Assembly: GCA_029255685.2 (NCBI GenBank)
Contig: CM055317.2
Span: 68,747,460 to 68,811,459, forward strand
Direction of reading: 5' to 3'
DNA: 64,000 nt
Origin: Silene conica
Taxonomy: Eukaryota; Streptophyta; Magnoliopsida; Caryophyllales; Caryophyllaceae
Below, piece by piece: positions 50,827 through 62,976 of this stretch. Each line of letters begins with the position of its first letter. Within the stretch, counting starts at the first letter, position 1. Below the pieces are notes generated by a model. That model had not been told where the DNA came from, did no database searches, and saw only the letters and a list, made by a program, of their open reading frames with translations. The translations under genes and the position numbers were made by a program.

Positions 50827-52175
50827 TATTGTTATTCGATGCACTGAGTTCCGATTATGTCGAATCATTTGGTGATGGGTCGAGTCTTTTGTATATTTGT
50901 CGGTGTTTAAGGTCCTCCCTGTTAAAACTTTCGTCGTCTAATATGGATATTACTATATTATATTAGTCATGCTTGTTTCGATTTAGTAGTTTGTGAATTG
51001 TGATCACTCTAAGTCGATTCGAATTTTGGTTCATAAATCATACTAAGCTTGTTCTAATTCGTCTGTTTTATTCTGATAAGGGTCTTATATTCATATTCAA
51101 GTTTCCGGTCTGAGTATCCAAAGTCGGCCTAGGTTCGTTAAGTCATATTATATGGGTGAGGTGTTTGAAAATGGGCCGTATGGTCGTATGGACGACCGGC
51201 CAAAATATAAAACTCAATCCCCAAATCGCAAAACTGTTTCTTAATATTCACCTGTTCCGATTTGTTGGACTCGATAAGAATGGAACGGAGCAGGTCTTAA
51301 CCAAAATGGACGGACCGACCCTAATCTGATCAGTTGAAGCCGATATAAACGGGACAAAGCGGATCTAAATCATAATGGACAGAGCCGATCTTAACCATAA
51401 TTTTCACACTGGACAACCACTTTCGGGTTTAAATTCTGCCAGCGCAACAACTTATATGGATCGGACTCAAATCTCGATCAAAAAACATTGGCCCAGCGGG
51501 TCCATATCGTATCTAGATCCATGAACGGTGATGTCACAAATACAAATCTAAGTTTAGAACACGCCGTTCTCGCACCATTATGCAAAAGTATACTAAAAAT
51601 GTGACAGATAATCCCAGTGTCCTGATACTCAGCATTGCTGATACAGTACAGAAAACAACTTGGAGCTTGAATGTCAATAACTGATGCCAGAAAATACCAA
51701 TAAAGTAAAATAAGAGCGGCTTATTTGTCGGAATCATAGACCAACAAATTCTCGCTGTCACACTATTCAACAGATTCTTCAGAGATGAACCATGAGTAAT
51801 CATGCAAAACGGATATAGTAAATCGAGAATAATTATCATGCAAGATGACCCTCTGTTAAATATCTGTAGCAGTTGGTCCATGCTCGAAACATTTCTGGAT
51901 GCAATTACACTCCTTAAAGCTAGGGGGAAATGATAGGGGATGTAATCAATCATTCCTAGCAAATACATTTCAGCACCTTAAACAGGAACGACATCCATGG
52001 ATGATACATAAATATATAGACTATAGTAGGGAGTACTATTAAGGTCGATGACGACACTGATGTATAACACATGGCACAGATAATGCCATTACAAGGATGT
52101 AAGCAAAGCGTTTACTTGTTACGACATAAAATTGCAGAACAAAGAATGATCAAATAAGCGAAACCTTACATGGTA
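50827..52175. other. Intergenic and bHLH 3' flank
   Basis: The minus strand below 52176 should include the bHLH 3' untranslated region. A 144-codon minus frame at 51534-51968 has no recognisable domain and is not called. The rest (50900-51530) is unremarkable. Confidence 0.5.
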
Positions 52176-53690
52176 TTAGTTGGAAAGAGCTGCCTCCAGC
52201 TTCTTCTTGAGATCCTCGGAGGTACCAGTTTGAGCTCGGACAGAAAACGTATGAACAATCTTGTCATCGATTGTGCTAACCTCCGCTTCAAGACCGATAA
52301 TATCATGTTCCCTCAGTGATCTAACAACTTTAGAAACAGGGTGACTATCCAAAGGAAAACTAACATGAACAACCGCATCATCTTCCCTAGCCTGAAAATC
52401 GATGTCAGGGATCGGCAGCTCGGGTTTAGGGTTGGCCAGCTCATTTTCAGCTTCTATCATCCTGATCTTTGTTTGAAGATCAGTAATATATGCAATGGCG
52501 TCAAGGAGGAGTGATGCTTTGTCCATTTTAGAGATGTTTGGGACAAGAGATCTCAATGCGTAGAACTTTTGGTTTAGTTTCTCACGCCTTTGTCTTTCTG
52601 CAATAACATGGCTCATAGCTTCTTCTCTTCCACAAGCCGGCCTTCTGCCTCTCTTTTTCTCTCTAGCGTCAGCCGCTTGCAACAAATAATCATCACTAGC
52701 CTCATCCAAGCCGGTAATATCCCCATCAAGATGCGAACCGCCAAAATTAATCTCAGATATCGGCATCTTATCCAAGTGGTCCATAAGACGCCCATTTGAG
52801 GAAGACCCGTAAATGGGTTTACCAACCAAATCATTACCTCCAACATGGGATTCTGCAGAAAATGCAGCATCATCTTCCATCTTTGGTGCAAAACTAATGT
52901 TCAATGACCGCGATTTTGACACAGCAAGCCCAAGATCTCGCCCCACGACCTTATGGCGTGTCTTGGAATTCACAAACTGAGTTTCTCCAAAAATGCTTTT
53001 AACCATTTGAACCAAACTATGCTCTTCCAAAACCGTTCTAATCGAAGCCAACTCTAAAACTCCGGTCTTAACTGGCACGAAAACAACCGTTTGAAACATA
53101 GCTGACTTGGCTAAATGAGCTCGAGATAGATAATGATCTAAACAACTTTTCCCATCCGACACCCACACGGGTCTTCCACTAGTAAAACATTTTCCAGGAC
53201 CCAACGGGTCATCAAGCCGAAACCAATAATACATAGATGTAAGATATAACATCTCAATATCCGACACTTTATCCAAAGTTGCAGCGAAATTATCCTCATC
53301 AGTTCCTCCAAAACAAGTATGCAACTTCTCCAAAACCATCTTTTTAATCTCTTCTCTCCTACTTCTACCTTCACCCACTCCAACATCACCAACCTCCCCT
53401 TTTTGCGCCCCGACAACCGCCTTTGAATCACGACAATGCCCATCACCCCAAATCAACACCGACTTACCATTCCTTGACCTAGCAAATTGCCAAAAGATTG
53501 CATAATTCCAACTCGAACCGTCAACAATTTGACACAACCCTTTTTGTAGATTCAATATATCACCAGGCGGATTAAATTCCGACAAAGAATCATCAGAAGC
53601 GGTCGACATCAAGAATTTACATGCTTCACTACCCACCACAGCTTGCACCATAGCTCTCTCTTCTTTATTAACCACAACATTTTGACCCAT
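52176..53690 (-). CDS. bHLH transcription factor, bHLH3/JAM type
   Basis: Nuclear DNA-binding protein. Single coding exon, 504 residues. The N-terminal bHLH-MYC domain is at about 10-230 ([20 protein letters not shown], then [16 protein letters not shown] and [10 protein letters not shown]). The basic helix-loop-helix is at about 330-385 ([20 protein letters not shown], then [15 protein letters not shown]); its H-E-R residues are those that contact an E-box/G-box. An ACT-like C-terminal domain ends [11 protein letters not shown]. The MGQ start, the absence of coding introns and the domain order match subgroup IIId factors (bHLH3, bHLH13, bHLH17), known in Arabidopsis as jasmonate-response repressors. 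The first part is closest to bHLH3 as I remember it. Assignment to a single member is inference. A leader intron is likely (donor at 54001). Confidence 0.92.
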   Translation of the reverse strand: MGQNVVVNKEERAMVQAVVGSEACKFLMSTASDDSLSEFNPPGDILNLQKGLCQIVDGSSWNYAIFWQFARSRNGKSVLIWGDGHCRDSKAVVGAQKGEVGDVGVGEGRSRREEIKKMVLEKLHTCFGGTDEDNFAATLDKVSDIEMLYLTSMYYWFRLDDPLGPGKCFTSGRPVWVSDGKSCLDHYLSRAHLAKSAMFQTVVFVPVKTGVLELASIRTVLEEHSLVQMVKSIFGETQFVNSKTRHKVVGRDLGLAVSKSRSLNISFAPKMEDDAAFSAESHVGGNDLVGKPIYGSSSNGRLMDHLDKMPISEINFGGSHLDGDITGLDEASDDYLLQAADAREKKRGRRPACGREEAMSHVIAERQRREKLNQKFYALRSLVPNISKMDKASLLLDAIAYITDLQTKIRMIEAENELANPKPELPIPDIDFQAREDDAVVHVSFPLDSHPVSKVVRSLREHDIIGLEAEVSTIDDKIVHTFSVRAQTGTSEDLKKKLEAALSN

Positions 53691-54371
53691 TTTTTAATTT
53701 TTTTTTTCAAATCTGACCCACAAATGTTCTAACAATAAGTCTCTAGCACTAATCAATGCTCATTACTAACCGGGTACGGTTATTTAAGACCCGTTTCACG
53801 CTTACAATCGTCTTAATTCTTAAATAAGAACTAATACAAGCTAAATGACAATATGGGTTCCTACAAATACATCACAAATCTACAAAAAAAACACAAAATA
53901 ATTAACTGGGTTGAATCTAAATCAGCTCAAAATATAAATGTGAAATTACACAAAAATGAGCTAAATAATACATAAAAATATGAAATTGAAAAAAATGATA
54001 CCTGGGAATTGTTTGGAAGGCAAGAATCTAGCTAATTTAGCTGAAAAAATAGTGATTTTTGAAGAAAGATCGTTTCTTTTTGGGAAATTTGATCTGGGAT
54101 TTAGGGTTTCATTTAACTATTTTTAGAAATATATTTGCTTTCAAAGAAAGTCCACACTTTTATTTTAATCAGTAATTATTTACGGACTAGTTGTATAACA
54201 TGTATTTAATAAATTAAAATTAATTAACTAAAAATTAAAATTAATAAATTAAACAATGTGTATTAAATGTACAAAATTAAATGTAAATTTTATGTTTTCG
54301 ATGATTAATCAACTCAACCATGAGGTAAGCGGTTAACTTCGAGCAAGTATTGTGAATACTTCGTAACTAAA
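53691..54371 (-). promoter_or_regulatory. bHLH leader, probable leader intron and promoter
   Basis: The minus strand has CCCAG|GTATCATT at 54002/54001, a good donor in the leader, downstream of a gene-like stretch (about 54002-54120). The acceptor is probably between 53700 and 53760 but is not certain. Beyond about 54120 the sequence is AT-rich and then meets a Helitron end at 54372. Confidence 0.4.
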
Positions 54372-55926
54372 CTAGTTTTACGCCCGTGCAAAAAATGCAC
54401 GGGTTTAATTTTATTAAATTGAAAAATCAATAAAAAAGGTGAATAAATTTAAAAAAGGTATGATTTTAATATTATTTTTATATTACATATGTATTATTTT
54501 TATTTATTGGGCTCGTTTAGTTTGATATAAAGTATGTGTACAAAATATAATACCTTTAGAAAAATTTGCTATCCGTTTTTCAACTCTATTTATATAAATT
54601 TTTTATTTTGTTGTTTATCTTTGTTGTAGAGGTAAATATGTAATTAAAAAAATGGTAATTATACAATGAATAATACTCATTATACGATAAACAATAGTAA
54701 TAACATTATCTCAGTGCATTCTCTCGGCTATTTACTTGTTCGTTTTTTAAAAATAAGAGTTAATTAAATTTAATGATTTTTAAAAGTTAATTAATTTTAA
54801 TAATTTTACAATTTATTGAATTAAGAAGTAAATAATTATTGAATTAATAGAAAAACTAGTTTTAGTCCCGTGCAAATAATGCACGGGTGCGTGACTTTTA
54901 AATTCGTGCAAAAAAATATTGGTGGTAACGGTTACCTTTCTATAAAATTATTGTTGTTTTTGAATAATTTCTTTTTTTGAGAAAAAATTGTTTAAAACGA
55001 TTTCGGTATTTGAGATTTTTTAAAAGATGATTTGAATGACATAAAATAACTTGATAATAATTAACTCAAAAATAACTCAAACTTGAAATAACCCGGTTCG
55101 ATCAAATAACCCACCCGACTTGATTGTCCCTTTTACCAGGTCTAGAGAGGGGTTCAACAATTTTGTTTTTACGTTATTATTTTGCCTAAAATTAGTAGTA
55201 AAAGTAATTATACTGTTAATCTTCACTTGCATGTACCCCAATGTTAATCGTAATTATCACATTATCGATAACCCATCCATTTTTTCATATAATCAAACTC
55301 AACCAACCGTTTCTTTTCATATTAGCAATAACTCATCCGTGTATATGAATTACGGAGTACTTTTGTACCTTGAAGACTGAAATAAATCGCATTTTTTTAT
55401 AATAAATAATATACTCCGTAATATTTTGTAATATCCAGGTTGTAATTTTTTTTTAATATTATATTAGTAATATCATAGAAAATATTTTAACTTTTTCCGT
55501 GAAGATTTTTTTTATTATAGTCAATTGGTATTTGTAATTATTTAATTTGTAATTTTTGAATGTTTATATTGTATTGTATTAGTAATAGAAAAAGTATAAT
55601 GTATAATGTGTGATGTTGCATAGTTTATGTTATTAAATTTGGAATCATAAGTTAAGTAGTTATAAAGTATGAAAAAAAAATTAAAGTGAGTGATGAAACA
55701 TGGGGGGCCCTACAAAAAAAAGTTATTTTTCAACTTTAAAATCAAGCACCAATAGAAACTCTTCATTTTCTATTCCTTTTATAGTAAAGGGATAGAAGGA
55801 AGAAAGAGAGTAATTAATTAGTTTGAGGATCATGGGGGTCCCTACATTAATATTAATCAAATTTTTTTATGAAAATCAACAACCAATGAAAATGCTTGAA
55901 ATTCTACTCCTTTTATAATATAGGGA
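54372..55926 (-). mobile_element. Outer Helitron of a nested pair
   Basis: Minus-strand 3' end: hairpin cccgtgca...tgcacggg, then gtaaaactag, T outside (54371). Minus-strand 5' end: TCCCTATATTATAAAAGGAG ending at 55926. A second, similar element lies within it. No Rep/helicase. The pairing of ends assumes simple nesting. Confidence 0.65.
54856..55792 (-). mobile_element. Inner Helitron of the nested pair
   Basis: Minus-strand 3' end at 54856 (hairpin cccgtgca...tgcacggg, CTAG|T). Minus-strand 5' end TCCCTTTACTATAAAAGG at 55792. Length is 937 bp. A 5' A and 3' T flank it as expected. The plus-strand frame at 55120-55380 within it has no domain. Confidence 0.7.
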
Positions 55927-56126
55927 TAAGGGTGATAATTAGGTTGTGCGTCATAGGATCCGACCCGGTCCATCATGACCCAAATACAACTGTATAAGTG
56001 CGATTTGTGTTAATTTTGAGTCGACACGGTCACGTGGTCATAGCACCCTTCAAAGAATGACGAATGGCATAGTACGGTGGCCCAACCGACTAGACGGGGC
56101 CGAGAGGACCTTTTTAAAAAAAAAAA
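55927..56126. other. Spacer between Helitrons
   Basis: Non-repetitive spacer with no gene, ending in an A-rich run just before the next Helitron. Confidence 0.4.
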
Positions 56127-56858
56127 TCTATCTCTATAAAAGCAATAACTTTTAACTCATTCTCATTGGCTCCTTCAAATAAGGAAAAAAGAAGACCCAC
56201 TAACTTTTACAATGAATTAATTTGCCTCTCACCTAAATTCAATTTAATTTTTATCTTTCCTCATTACTCATTCCATAATTGATTGTAGTATTAATTTCTT
56301 TATGATTAATAACTAATTTCGAAATCAATTTCCTTATTTCATATCTATATTATATAAAATTAGTAATAATGTTATATGATTTACATATAAAATACGATAT
56401 GATCAAATTATTGTTAATCGAAAATATAAATAACGGTATATAACGATCTAATAAAATACGATATATAACGGTCCAATATACATCAAATGATTACATTTCG
56501 CCATTGTCATAATAAAATTCAAATTTCGAACGTTAAAAACAGCAATCCAGAATGTAAATATGTAAACGAAAAATTACATACAAAAAAATTATTTACAGTC
56601 ACAAAAATAAATTACATTATATTTTACAATCAAATCAAATACAAATTAGGATACCAGACAAGGTAAAATACGGTAAAATACAATATATATAACGGTCCAA
56701 TATACTTCGAAATGATTACATTTCGCCAATGTCGTAATAAAATTCAAATTTCAATCTAAAAATCTTGTATATTGGAAAAAAATATGAAACGGTAAAAAAA
56801 CTATATGTTGGAAAATATATGAAATGGTTGCAGATGCTCCTTAGTCCATAACAAAATA

Positions 56859-57592
56859 TCCCTTTACTATGAAAGGGCTAGCTTTTAGAGGTTTCTCATT
56901 GGCCGAATCATTTAGGGTAGATGGGTCCTACCATTATCTTTTTCTATTTAATTAATCTCTCTCCTCCATTTTTTTTTACAAACTTTCGATTTCAAAATAT
57001 TCATTTTCATATTTTAAGTTTATGATAAAAAGTTTATTTCCACAAAATTTTATGCAGAACAAAAAGAAAAAAAAAATGAAAAAATGTTTTGAAATTCATA
57101 TGTTTTAACAATTATAAATTAATAAATCTCAAACTACTAAATTAAAAAATAACAACCAAAATGAATAATAACAAATAAAATATAGACAAGTAATTTATAT
57201 AATTATACACCAAATTTAACACGGAGATCCAATTTATAATATCTTGATGAAAATAACCAAAAAGAAATCAATTAAAATTAATTATCGGAAATAAAAATCA
57301 TGAATAATCATTTTGTAGGTTGAAAAAATCAACCTTATATATTGTCAGGTTATTTTTGGGTAGGTAGATAGACGAAGTTTATATTATATGGTCGTATTCA
57401 TCCTACACATATATATTTGAGTCGTCATAAATAAAAATTTGTTTATCTTTATATTGTCGAACTAACGCTTTGTTTTACCTACATTTAAGTTAAGCGTATA
57501 AATTATTCATGTTAGATTGATATAAATGTAATCCTAAAATCATACTTTTCTTTTAATTATATTACTTATTTTTTGCACGAGAGTAAAACTAG
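56859..57592 (+). mobile_element. Helitron inserted in a Helitron
   Basis: Starts at TCCCTTTACTATGAAAGGG and ends at gagtaaaactag, with T following. The terminal hairpin is decayed (ttttttgcacgag with its partner arm lost). Length is 734 bp. Confidence 0.6.
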
Positions 57593-57865
57593 TATCTTAT
57601 TAAAATCAAAGTGACTTCCGTTTATTAATCATGACTGGATTGCATATTAATACTAATACTAATATACTAACAAAATAAACTCCAAAAATCTAGAATTAAT
57701 ATTCCCTATCAAAATTAAAAACAGGACTGGATTACTCATTATTAAATGCACGTAAATCCTAAACTATTTTAATAATCATAAAGCACATTAATTATTGATA
57801 TTCTGAATGTTACGTTAATAATATTATGTTTATTAATAAGGATCGGGTTGCATATTTATGATAAT

Positions 57866-58141
57866 GGAAATTTAACAAATATAATCTCAACTATCACTCT
57901 TCTTTTCAAAATAATCTCAACTATCAATATTCCCGCAATAATCTTAACTTTCGTAACACCCTTCTCAAAATATTCACAACTATTAATATTCTCGCAATCA
58001 TAACTTTTCTTAAGACTTACCAGTCACACTACACTATTTTGAGAAGGGTAGTATGGAAGTTGAGATTATTGCGGGAATATTGATAGTTGAGATTATTTTG
58101 AGAAGAAGAGTGATAGTTATGATTATATTTGTTAAATTTTC
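57866..58141. mobile_element. MULE-type MITE with long inverted repeats
   Basis: The arms of about 85 bases are near-perfect inverses (ggaaatttaacaaatataat at the left; attatatttgttaaattttc at the right), with caatattcccgcaataatct in both. The decamer ttatgataat flanks both sides (57856-57865 and 58142-58151). Long inverted repeats with a 9-10-bp duplication fit Mutator-like elements. Length is 276 bp; no transposase. Confidence 0.85.
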
Positions 58142-58495
58142 TTATGATAATACTAATAAAATAAACTCGAAATAAACTGAAAATCATCACGAAAAATCAG
58201 CACTACAAATTTCAATCTAAATAACGGAAAATCTTTTTGTTGAATTTAATTTCAATTTAACTAAAAATCTGGAATTCTAAATAAATAAATTATTTCACTT
58301 AAAAAAAATCTGGAAATCTAATAAATAACATAAATCCCTTTACTATTAAACCAATAACTTTTAAAGGGCTGTTATTGGTCGAACAAAATTAAGAAGAGAA
58401 AAAAATTTAATGAGAGTAGCATCCATCATGTTCTTTATGCACAATTAACTACGTTCCCTCAACTTTTCATCAATTTATTCTCTTTGCTACCTACA

Positions 58496-59069
58496 CTAGT
58501 TTTAAACCCGTGCAAAATTGCACGGGTATTCTTTTTAAAAAAATAGTACATAAATATTATTAAGAAAACATAAACGATATAATTGGGCGGAATTTTAGTA
58601 TTAATTTTTGTAACTTTGCTGATGAATTTTAGTCATTTGATGAAAAAAATCTGACCGCGGTAACTTTAAAATCGGGATTTATACTTCTCGTAAGTATACT
58701 AAAACTCTTTTCTTTTATATAGAACTAAGACGTTTGTTATTATAAAATGTTAAAAACTTTTCCAAAATTAATTCCTTGGAATTAAAATATTTGGTTCTAT
58801 AATTTTTTAGTTCATTTGTAATTACATTTGAATATTTAAATTTCTTATTCTTATCAATTGGTGTAATTTATTATTAATGTTATTTTAATCAAAAAATTGC
58901 GATTTTTAAAACAACATCATTAATATTTTCGTAAACATAGCGGTTTTTCAGAAATTAAATTCTTTTTCTTTGCTGTGGGGCCCACATTTACTTTAAAAAA
59001 AGAAGAAAAAACTTAATTTAATGAGGTGGATTCATGAGGATGGGTTAAACGTTTTCCTATTTATATAGA
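58496..59069 (-). mobile_element. Non-autonomous Helitron, 574 bp
   Basis: Minus-strand 3' end ACCCGTGCAAT...GCACGGGT hairpin then ttaaaactag|T at 58496; minus-strand 5' end TCTATATAAATAGG at 59069, preceded by A. The 5' terminus resembles that of the element at 13029. Confidence 0.7.
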
Positions 59070-59093
59070 TAAGATGACTACAATTAGTCCGTT

Positions 59094-59128
59094 TTATTTC
59101 AGACGGGAAAACGGCCCGTCTGAAATAA
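59094..59128. repeat. Perfect 14-bp inverted repeat
   Basis: ttatttcagacggg and cccgtctgaaataa face each other across 7 bases. Likely a MITE-derived fold-back, like the one at 17335. No target duplication seen. Confidence 0.6.
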
Positions 59129-60256
59129 GAATTTGCCATAATTTAAATAAACCTAACCACACGTCGATCCGATCATAGTCTAGGCGAACATTTTGAATGA
59201 AGAACAAGAGTAAATTATAAATTATTATTATGTCTTGTTGAAATCCAATTTATTAAAATTTCGCTTTTATAATATTTTTTTTTCTAAAATTCCTCCTTGA
59301 ATATGCACTTTCATCAGTACTTGCTTTTAAACTCCAATTTCGTTTTTGAACTTTTCCTCCGTTTATATACATGAATATTTTAAAGTATAAATTAGTTAAA
59401 TTATAAACGAAATAAGTTCAAAAACAAACTGGTTAAGTCACCTAAGTTAGAGTTTGAATGCAATTTTTGATGAAAGTGTATATTAAAAAAAGTAAATTTA
59501 GAAAAAAAGCTTTTGCAAGGGAGTTGTTTAGGAAATTAGATTTTAATTTAGAAAGGAATAATTTCTAATTTACTCAGAAAAAAAATGTACGTATAACTTA
59601 TTTTTTCGACGATTAGAAATGTAGGTAAAGTTGATGTTTTGGTTTTAGGTGGAATTTGAACCTAATTCCGTCCTCGGAATAAAAACAAGTAAAATGAAAT
59701 AGATACTCTAAAGAAAATATTAATGGAATTTGAAACTTATGGATATTTTTTGTTGTTTGATGAATACAATACTTATTTTAGAAAAGAAGGCGGCCTAAAA
59801 TTAAATAGAACAATTATACAAAATCCAAACAATCAAACTATATGAACTTATTATTAGAGAATATTAGATATGCTAAAGATATTAATTAGAAAGATATTAT
59901 TATGGATATTTTAATAATATCATATTGGAGCAGACGTAGTATAGTATTTGAAGAGAAATACTGTATTATCTACCTTCTCTTTTCAACCTTCTCCTCTGTC
60001 TTTTCCTCTCCCCAACCGATTACAATTTCGTTTATTAATTTGCTTGGCTTACTTGTTTTATGACCCACCCAATATATATTACTTTAGTCGATTGTGAAAC
60101 GATGGGAGAAGAAGGTTGAAATGAGAAGGTTGATAGCACCTCATCAATGGTGTCCGTATGTTACCTCCATGTCCACTATCTTTTACAGTTTTTTTTTTTT
60201 TTTATTTTTTTTATTTTTTTATTTTTGGAACTCGAAAGAAAAGGGTACCTACATAG
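59129..60256. other. AT-rich sequence without a gene
   Basis: No gene or clear element ends. A T-rich run lies at 60190-60222. Confidence 0.5.
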
Positions 60257-61005
60257 TTACCCTACATATCCGACATTGTCAGAGTCGGGTTTTATTAATA
60301 CATTACTAGGATAAGCGATTAAATTACATATGGGGTTGACAACAAACATCTGCTTCTTAAAAGGACGATCGGAGCTGGCCAAATGAACGGACACTTCTTT
60401 TCTCTTTTTTCTCACTGGAGCTTCGGGGGAGTACCTGCGACAAGACACACTTACGCCACAAGGACGTAGAAATTTTCGAGAAAAAGATTTACTTTTAAAA
60501 AAAGTAGATAAATAGTGTCTTGGAGATTCATCCCCTTGGCAATGCTTCTTCTTGTAATTGGCAATCCTCCAATTTCTTCGCACATAATGCGTCAAGGAGT
60601 ACCTATCAATCTTAGGAGTAAAAGAGGTGCATGACTGTTTCCTACATGAGGCAACCTTATACTTCTTGTGGCGGGCTGAAAAAATGAATAGCTGATGGAC
60701 CTTAGGGTCATTCTCAGTCGGAGAACACTTAGAGGTGACATTTTCATTCACCGACAAGATATGAGTACTTGAGTCGTTAGTAACGGATCTAGTACCAACA
60801 TGATGTATATGAGTACTTGGAGGAGAGAAATTGTCACAGACTGACAACCCACTTGCGCTCACAGCACAGGACACATTGATGGTATCTAAAGGAATCATGT
60901 CATTGTTTAGGACCTCCACCTCCTTAGATTTTCGCTTTTTAGGACATCTTCTCCTCTTCTTATCTTTTACAGTTGAAAAGAGAAGTTTGTTACTTTTTTT
61001 CACAA
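60257..61005 (-). pseudogene. Coding fragment of an unidentified nuclear-type protein
   Basis: About 249 codons are open to a stop at 60257. The frame also runs on into the Helitron at 61006, but that extra part is transposon sequence. The fragment is Lys/Arg-rich, with likely nuclear signals (KDKKRRRCPKKRKSKE; RKKRKEV), a cysteine pair (CRKQSC), and HYVRRNWRIANYKKKHC. I do not recognise the family. Composition is much less AT-rich than its surroundings. It may be a gene piece carried by a Helitron or a host exon cut by the insertion. No start or splice signals were settled. Confidence 0.45.
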
Positions 61006-61724
61006 CTAGTTTTAAACCCGTGCAAAAAAATGCACGGGTCGAAATTGCAAACGTTATCTCGGATACTGAAGCATATAAACTATCATGATTAAATGTGTTA
61101 TGCGGTGACAATGTAAATAGTCTATAATTTGATATTTGACGTACATATTATTTAAGTTACTAAGTGCTACAAAAATATGTTACAAATGTAAACGTAATAT
61201 GATCATTTTGATATATATCGGGTGGTTATATATCGTATTTTATCGCATTTTATCTTGTTTGGTATCTTAATTTGTATTTGATTTGATTGGAAAATATAAT
61301 GTAATTTAATTCTTGGACTGTAATTATTTTTGCTGTTTGTAATTTTTTTTTCGAATTTAATTTTTGCACCGATATTATTTTTGTTGTTTGTAATTTTTTG
61401 TTTTTCGGATTTAATTTTTGGACCGATATTGTATTTATTTGACCGCTGTATATTGTTATTTAAATATTCGATTAACAATAATTTGATCATATCGTATTTT
61501 AATATGACAATGACGAAATTAAATGTAATACTGCTGCAATCGATTACGTAATTAGAAATGAGCAAATATTAGAATACGTAATTAGAGATGAGTAAAGGTC
61601 GGAATTAATTGAGAATACAGGAAAGAGAGAAATTAAATCAATGTAAAAGTGGTGGGCCCATGCATTCCTTATTTTAAGGAACCAATGAGAGAAGCCTAAA
61701 ATCTACTCCTTTTATAGAGATAGA
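61006..61724 (-). mobile_element. Non-autonomous Helitron, 719 bp
   Basis: Minus-strand 5' end A|TCTATCTCTATAAAAGG at 61724; 3' hairpin cccgtgca...tgcacggg followed by tttaaaactag|T at 61006. Same family as the elements at 48650 and 56127 by its 5' end and its cggtccaaaaattaaat-like interior. It directly interrupts the coding fragment at 60257-61005. Confidence 0.85.
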
Positions 61725-62330
61725 TTAATTAAATAAGTTATAACTTATAATCACACAAAGAACTATGAAATCTTTCAAAATCCTAACTTCAATTTCAATT
61801 GTAAAAATCAAATCTTTGATGATCAAATAAGTTAACTATTTTTACATAAATTAAAAGCATAAATTAAATAGAATAATAATAATATGATTGAGACGTCTAT
61901 ACTTTACATAGAGTATATTCCAAGATTTAAGAAGTTTTTAATATTACTTTAACATGCAGCAACTAAAATAATTAAATTGACAGACGATGAGTATAAAACG
62001 GGAACAAAAAATGAATACCAAATATAACAATAATAATAATAATAATAATAATATATAGATTGGAAATTAAAGTATTCAAATACTGAAAATCAACAAATTA
62101 AAATTGTTGAGAGATGAAAATCAACAAAAATATGTAACTCCATCTTAAATGTCCATAAAAAAAATAGTTTGGGTTTATTACGATGGTTAGGAACTTAGAA
62201 TTCAAATCGTAAGTATAATTTGAAAATCTATATATATCTTTATCGACTACGGTTCGTCTTAAGTTTAAAATCATATAACTGTGATATTAAAATAATATTT
62301 TATTAATTTTTTCAATTTAATAAAATTAAA
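61725..62330. other. AT-rich, with (AAT)n microsatellite
   Basis: No gene. A run of about 9 AAT units is at 62027-62052. Confidence 0.5.
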
Positions 62331-62418
62331 CCCGTGCATTTTTTGCACGGGCGTAAAACTAGTTAGGGATGTGGAAGCATAATACGTCCATTGCCTCCAT
62401 TAATGCCTTAATGGTAAA

Positions 62419-62976
62419 CTAGCGTAACACCCGTGAAAATTCACGGGTTGTTCAATTTTAATTTTGACGGAAAATGATTAATTAAAGTTGTTAGATATTC
62501 TAATAATATATGTGGTGTATATGTAAATACGTTAAAGAAAAATAAAAAAGTATATCTATAACATAAGATATATATATATAAGAACATGTTGACATTAAAA
62601 GTTTGACGTATAACTTGAAAAGCGTAAAATATAATTAAAAAATGTAAACTTATAACTTTCCAATAAAATGAGGTTTTAGTAATAGAATAGAAAAAAATAT
62701 AAGGGGTGAAAAAGATTAAGTGAGATAAAATAAGATTTAGGAAAGAGAAAAAATAAAAGATAAATAAGGTAAAAAAGAGAAATTTAAGTAATTATATGGT
62801 TGGAATATTAATTAATAAGTTGATATTTAATGAAAGCTGACATGGCTGTTATTATTCACGTTATTGGCCGAAAAAATACTGAAATTATGAAGTTGAATGA
62901 GAGAGCTCCGTTAGCCTAATTATGAAACCTGGTTGCGCCACATCATCAGTTTTACATTTTGCTTTTATATATATAA
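62419..62976 (-). mobile_element. Non-autonomous Helitron, 5' end split by another
   Basis: Minus-strand 3' end: hairpin cccgtgaa...ttcacggg, then ttacgctag|T at 62419. Its 5' part (TATATATATAAAAGCAAAATG) abuts the next Helitron at 62977, and the first bases of the 5' end probably continue at 63858 (TCA). So the neighbour appears to have inserted about 3 bases inside this element's 5' end. Confidence 0.6.

Larger units (their letters stand above)
56127..58334 (+). mobile_element. Helitron with later insertions; 3' end not assigned
   Basis: Starts A|TCTATCTCTATAAAAGC and follows the element at 48650 through shared blocks (aatcgaaaatata, aaaatacgatata, cgccaatgtcgtaataaaa). It is interrupted at 56859-57592 by another Helitron and at 57866-58141 by a MITE, and its own sequence resumes after each. 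Its 3' end was not found with certainty; the boundary given is where a further Helitron 5' end appears. Confidence 0.6.
58335..62362 (+). mobile_element. Candidate large Helitron carrying nested insertions
   Basis: A plus-strand 5' end (A|TCCCTTTACTATTAAA) lies at 58335 and the next unassigned plus-strand 3' end (hairpin cccgtgca...tgcacggg, gtaaaactag|T) at 62362. Two minus-strand Helitrons (58496-59069 and 61006-61724) and a coding fragment (60257-61005) lie between. The pairing is inference; the 62362 end could instead close the element that starts at 56127. Confidence 0.4.

Noticed and set aside
51534-51968. 144-codon minus-strand frame downstream of the bHLH gene
   Set aside because: No domain, no splice or promoter context, and composition typical of an untranslated region. 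It probably lies in or near the bHLH 3' flank.
61006-61111. N-terminal part of the long minus frame ending at 60257
   Set aside because: These codons are Helitron terminus sequence, so the apparent start is an artefact of insertion. Only 60257-61005 is kept as a fragment.
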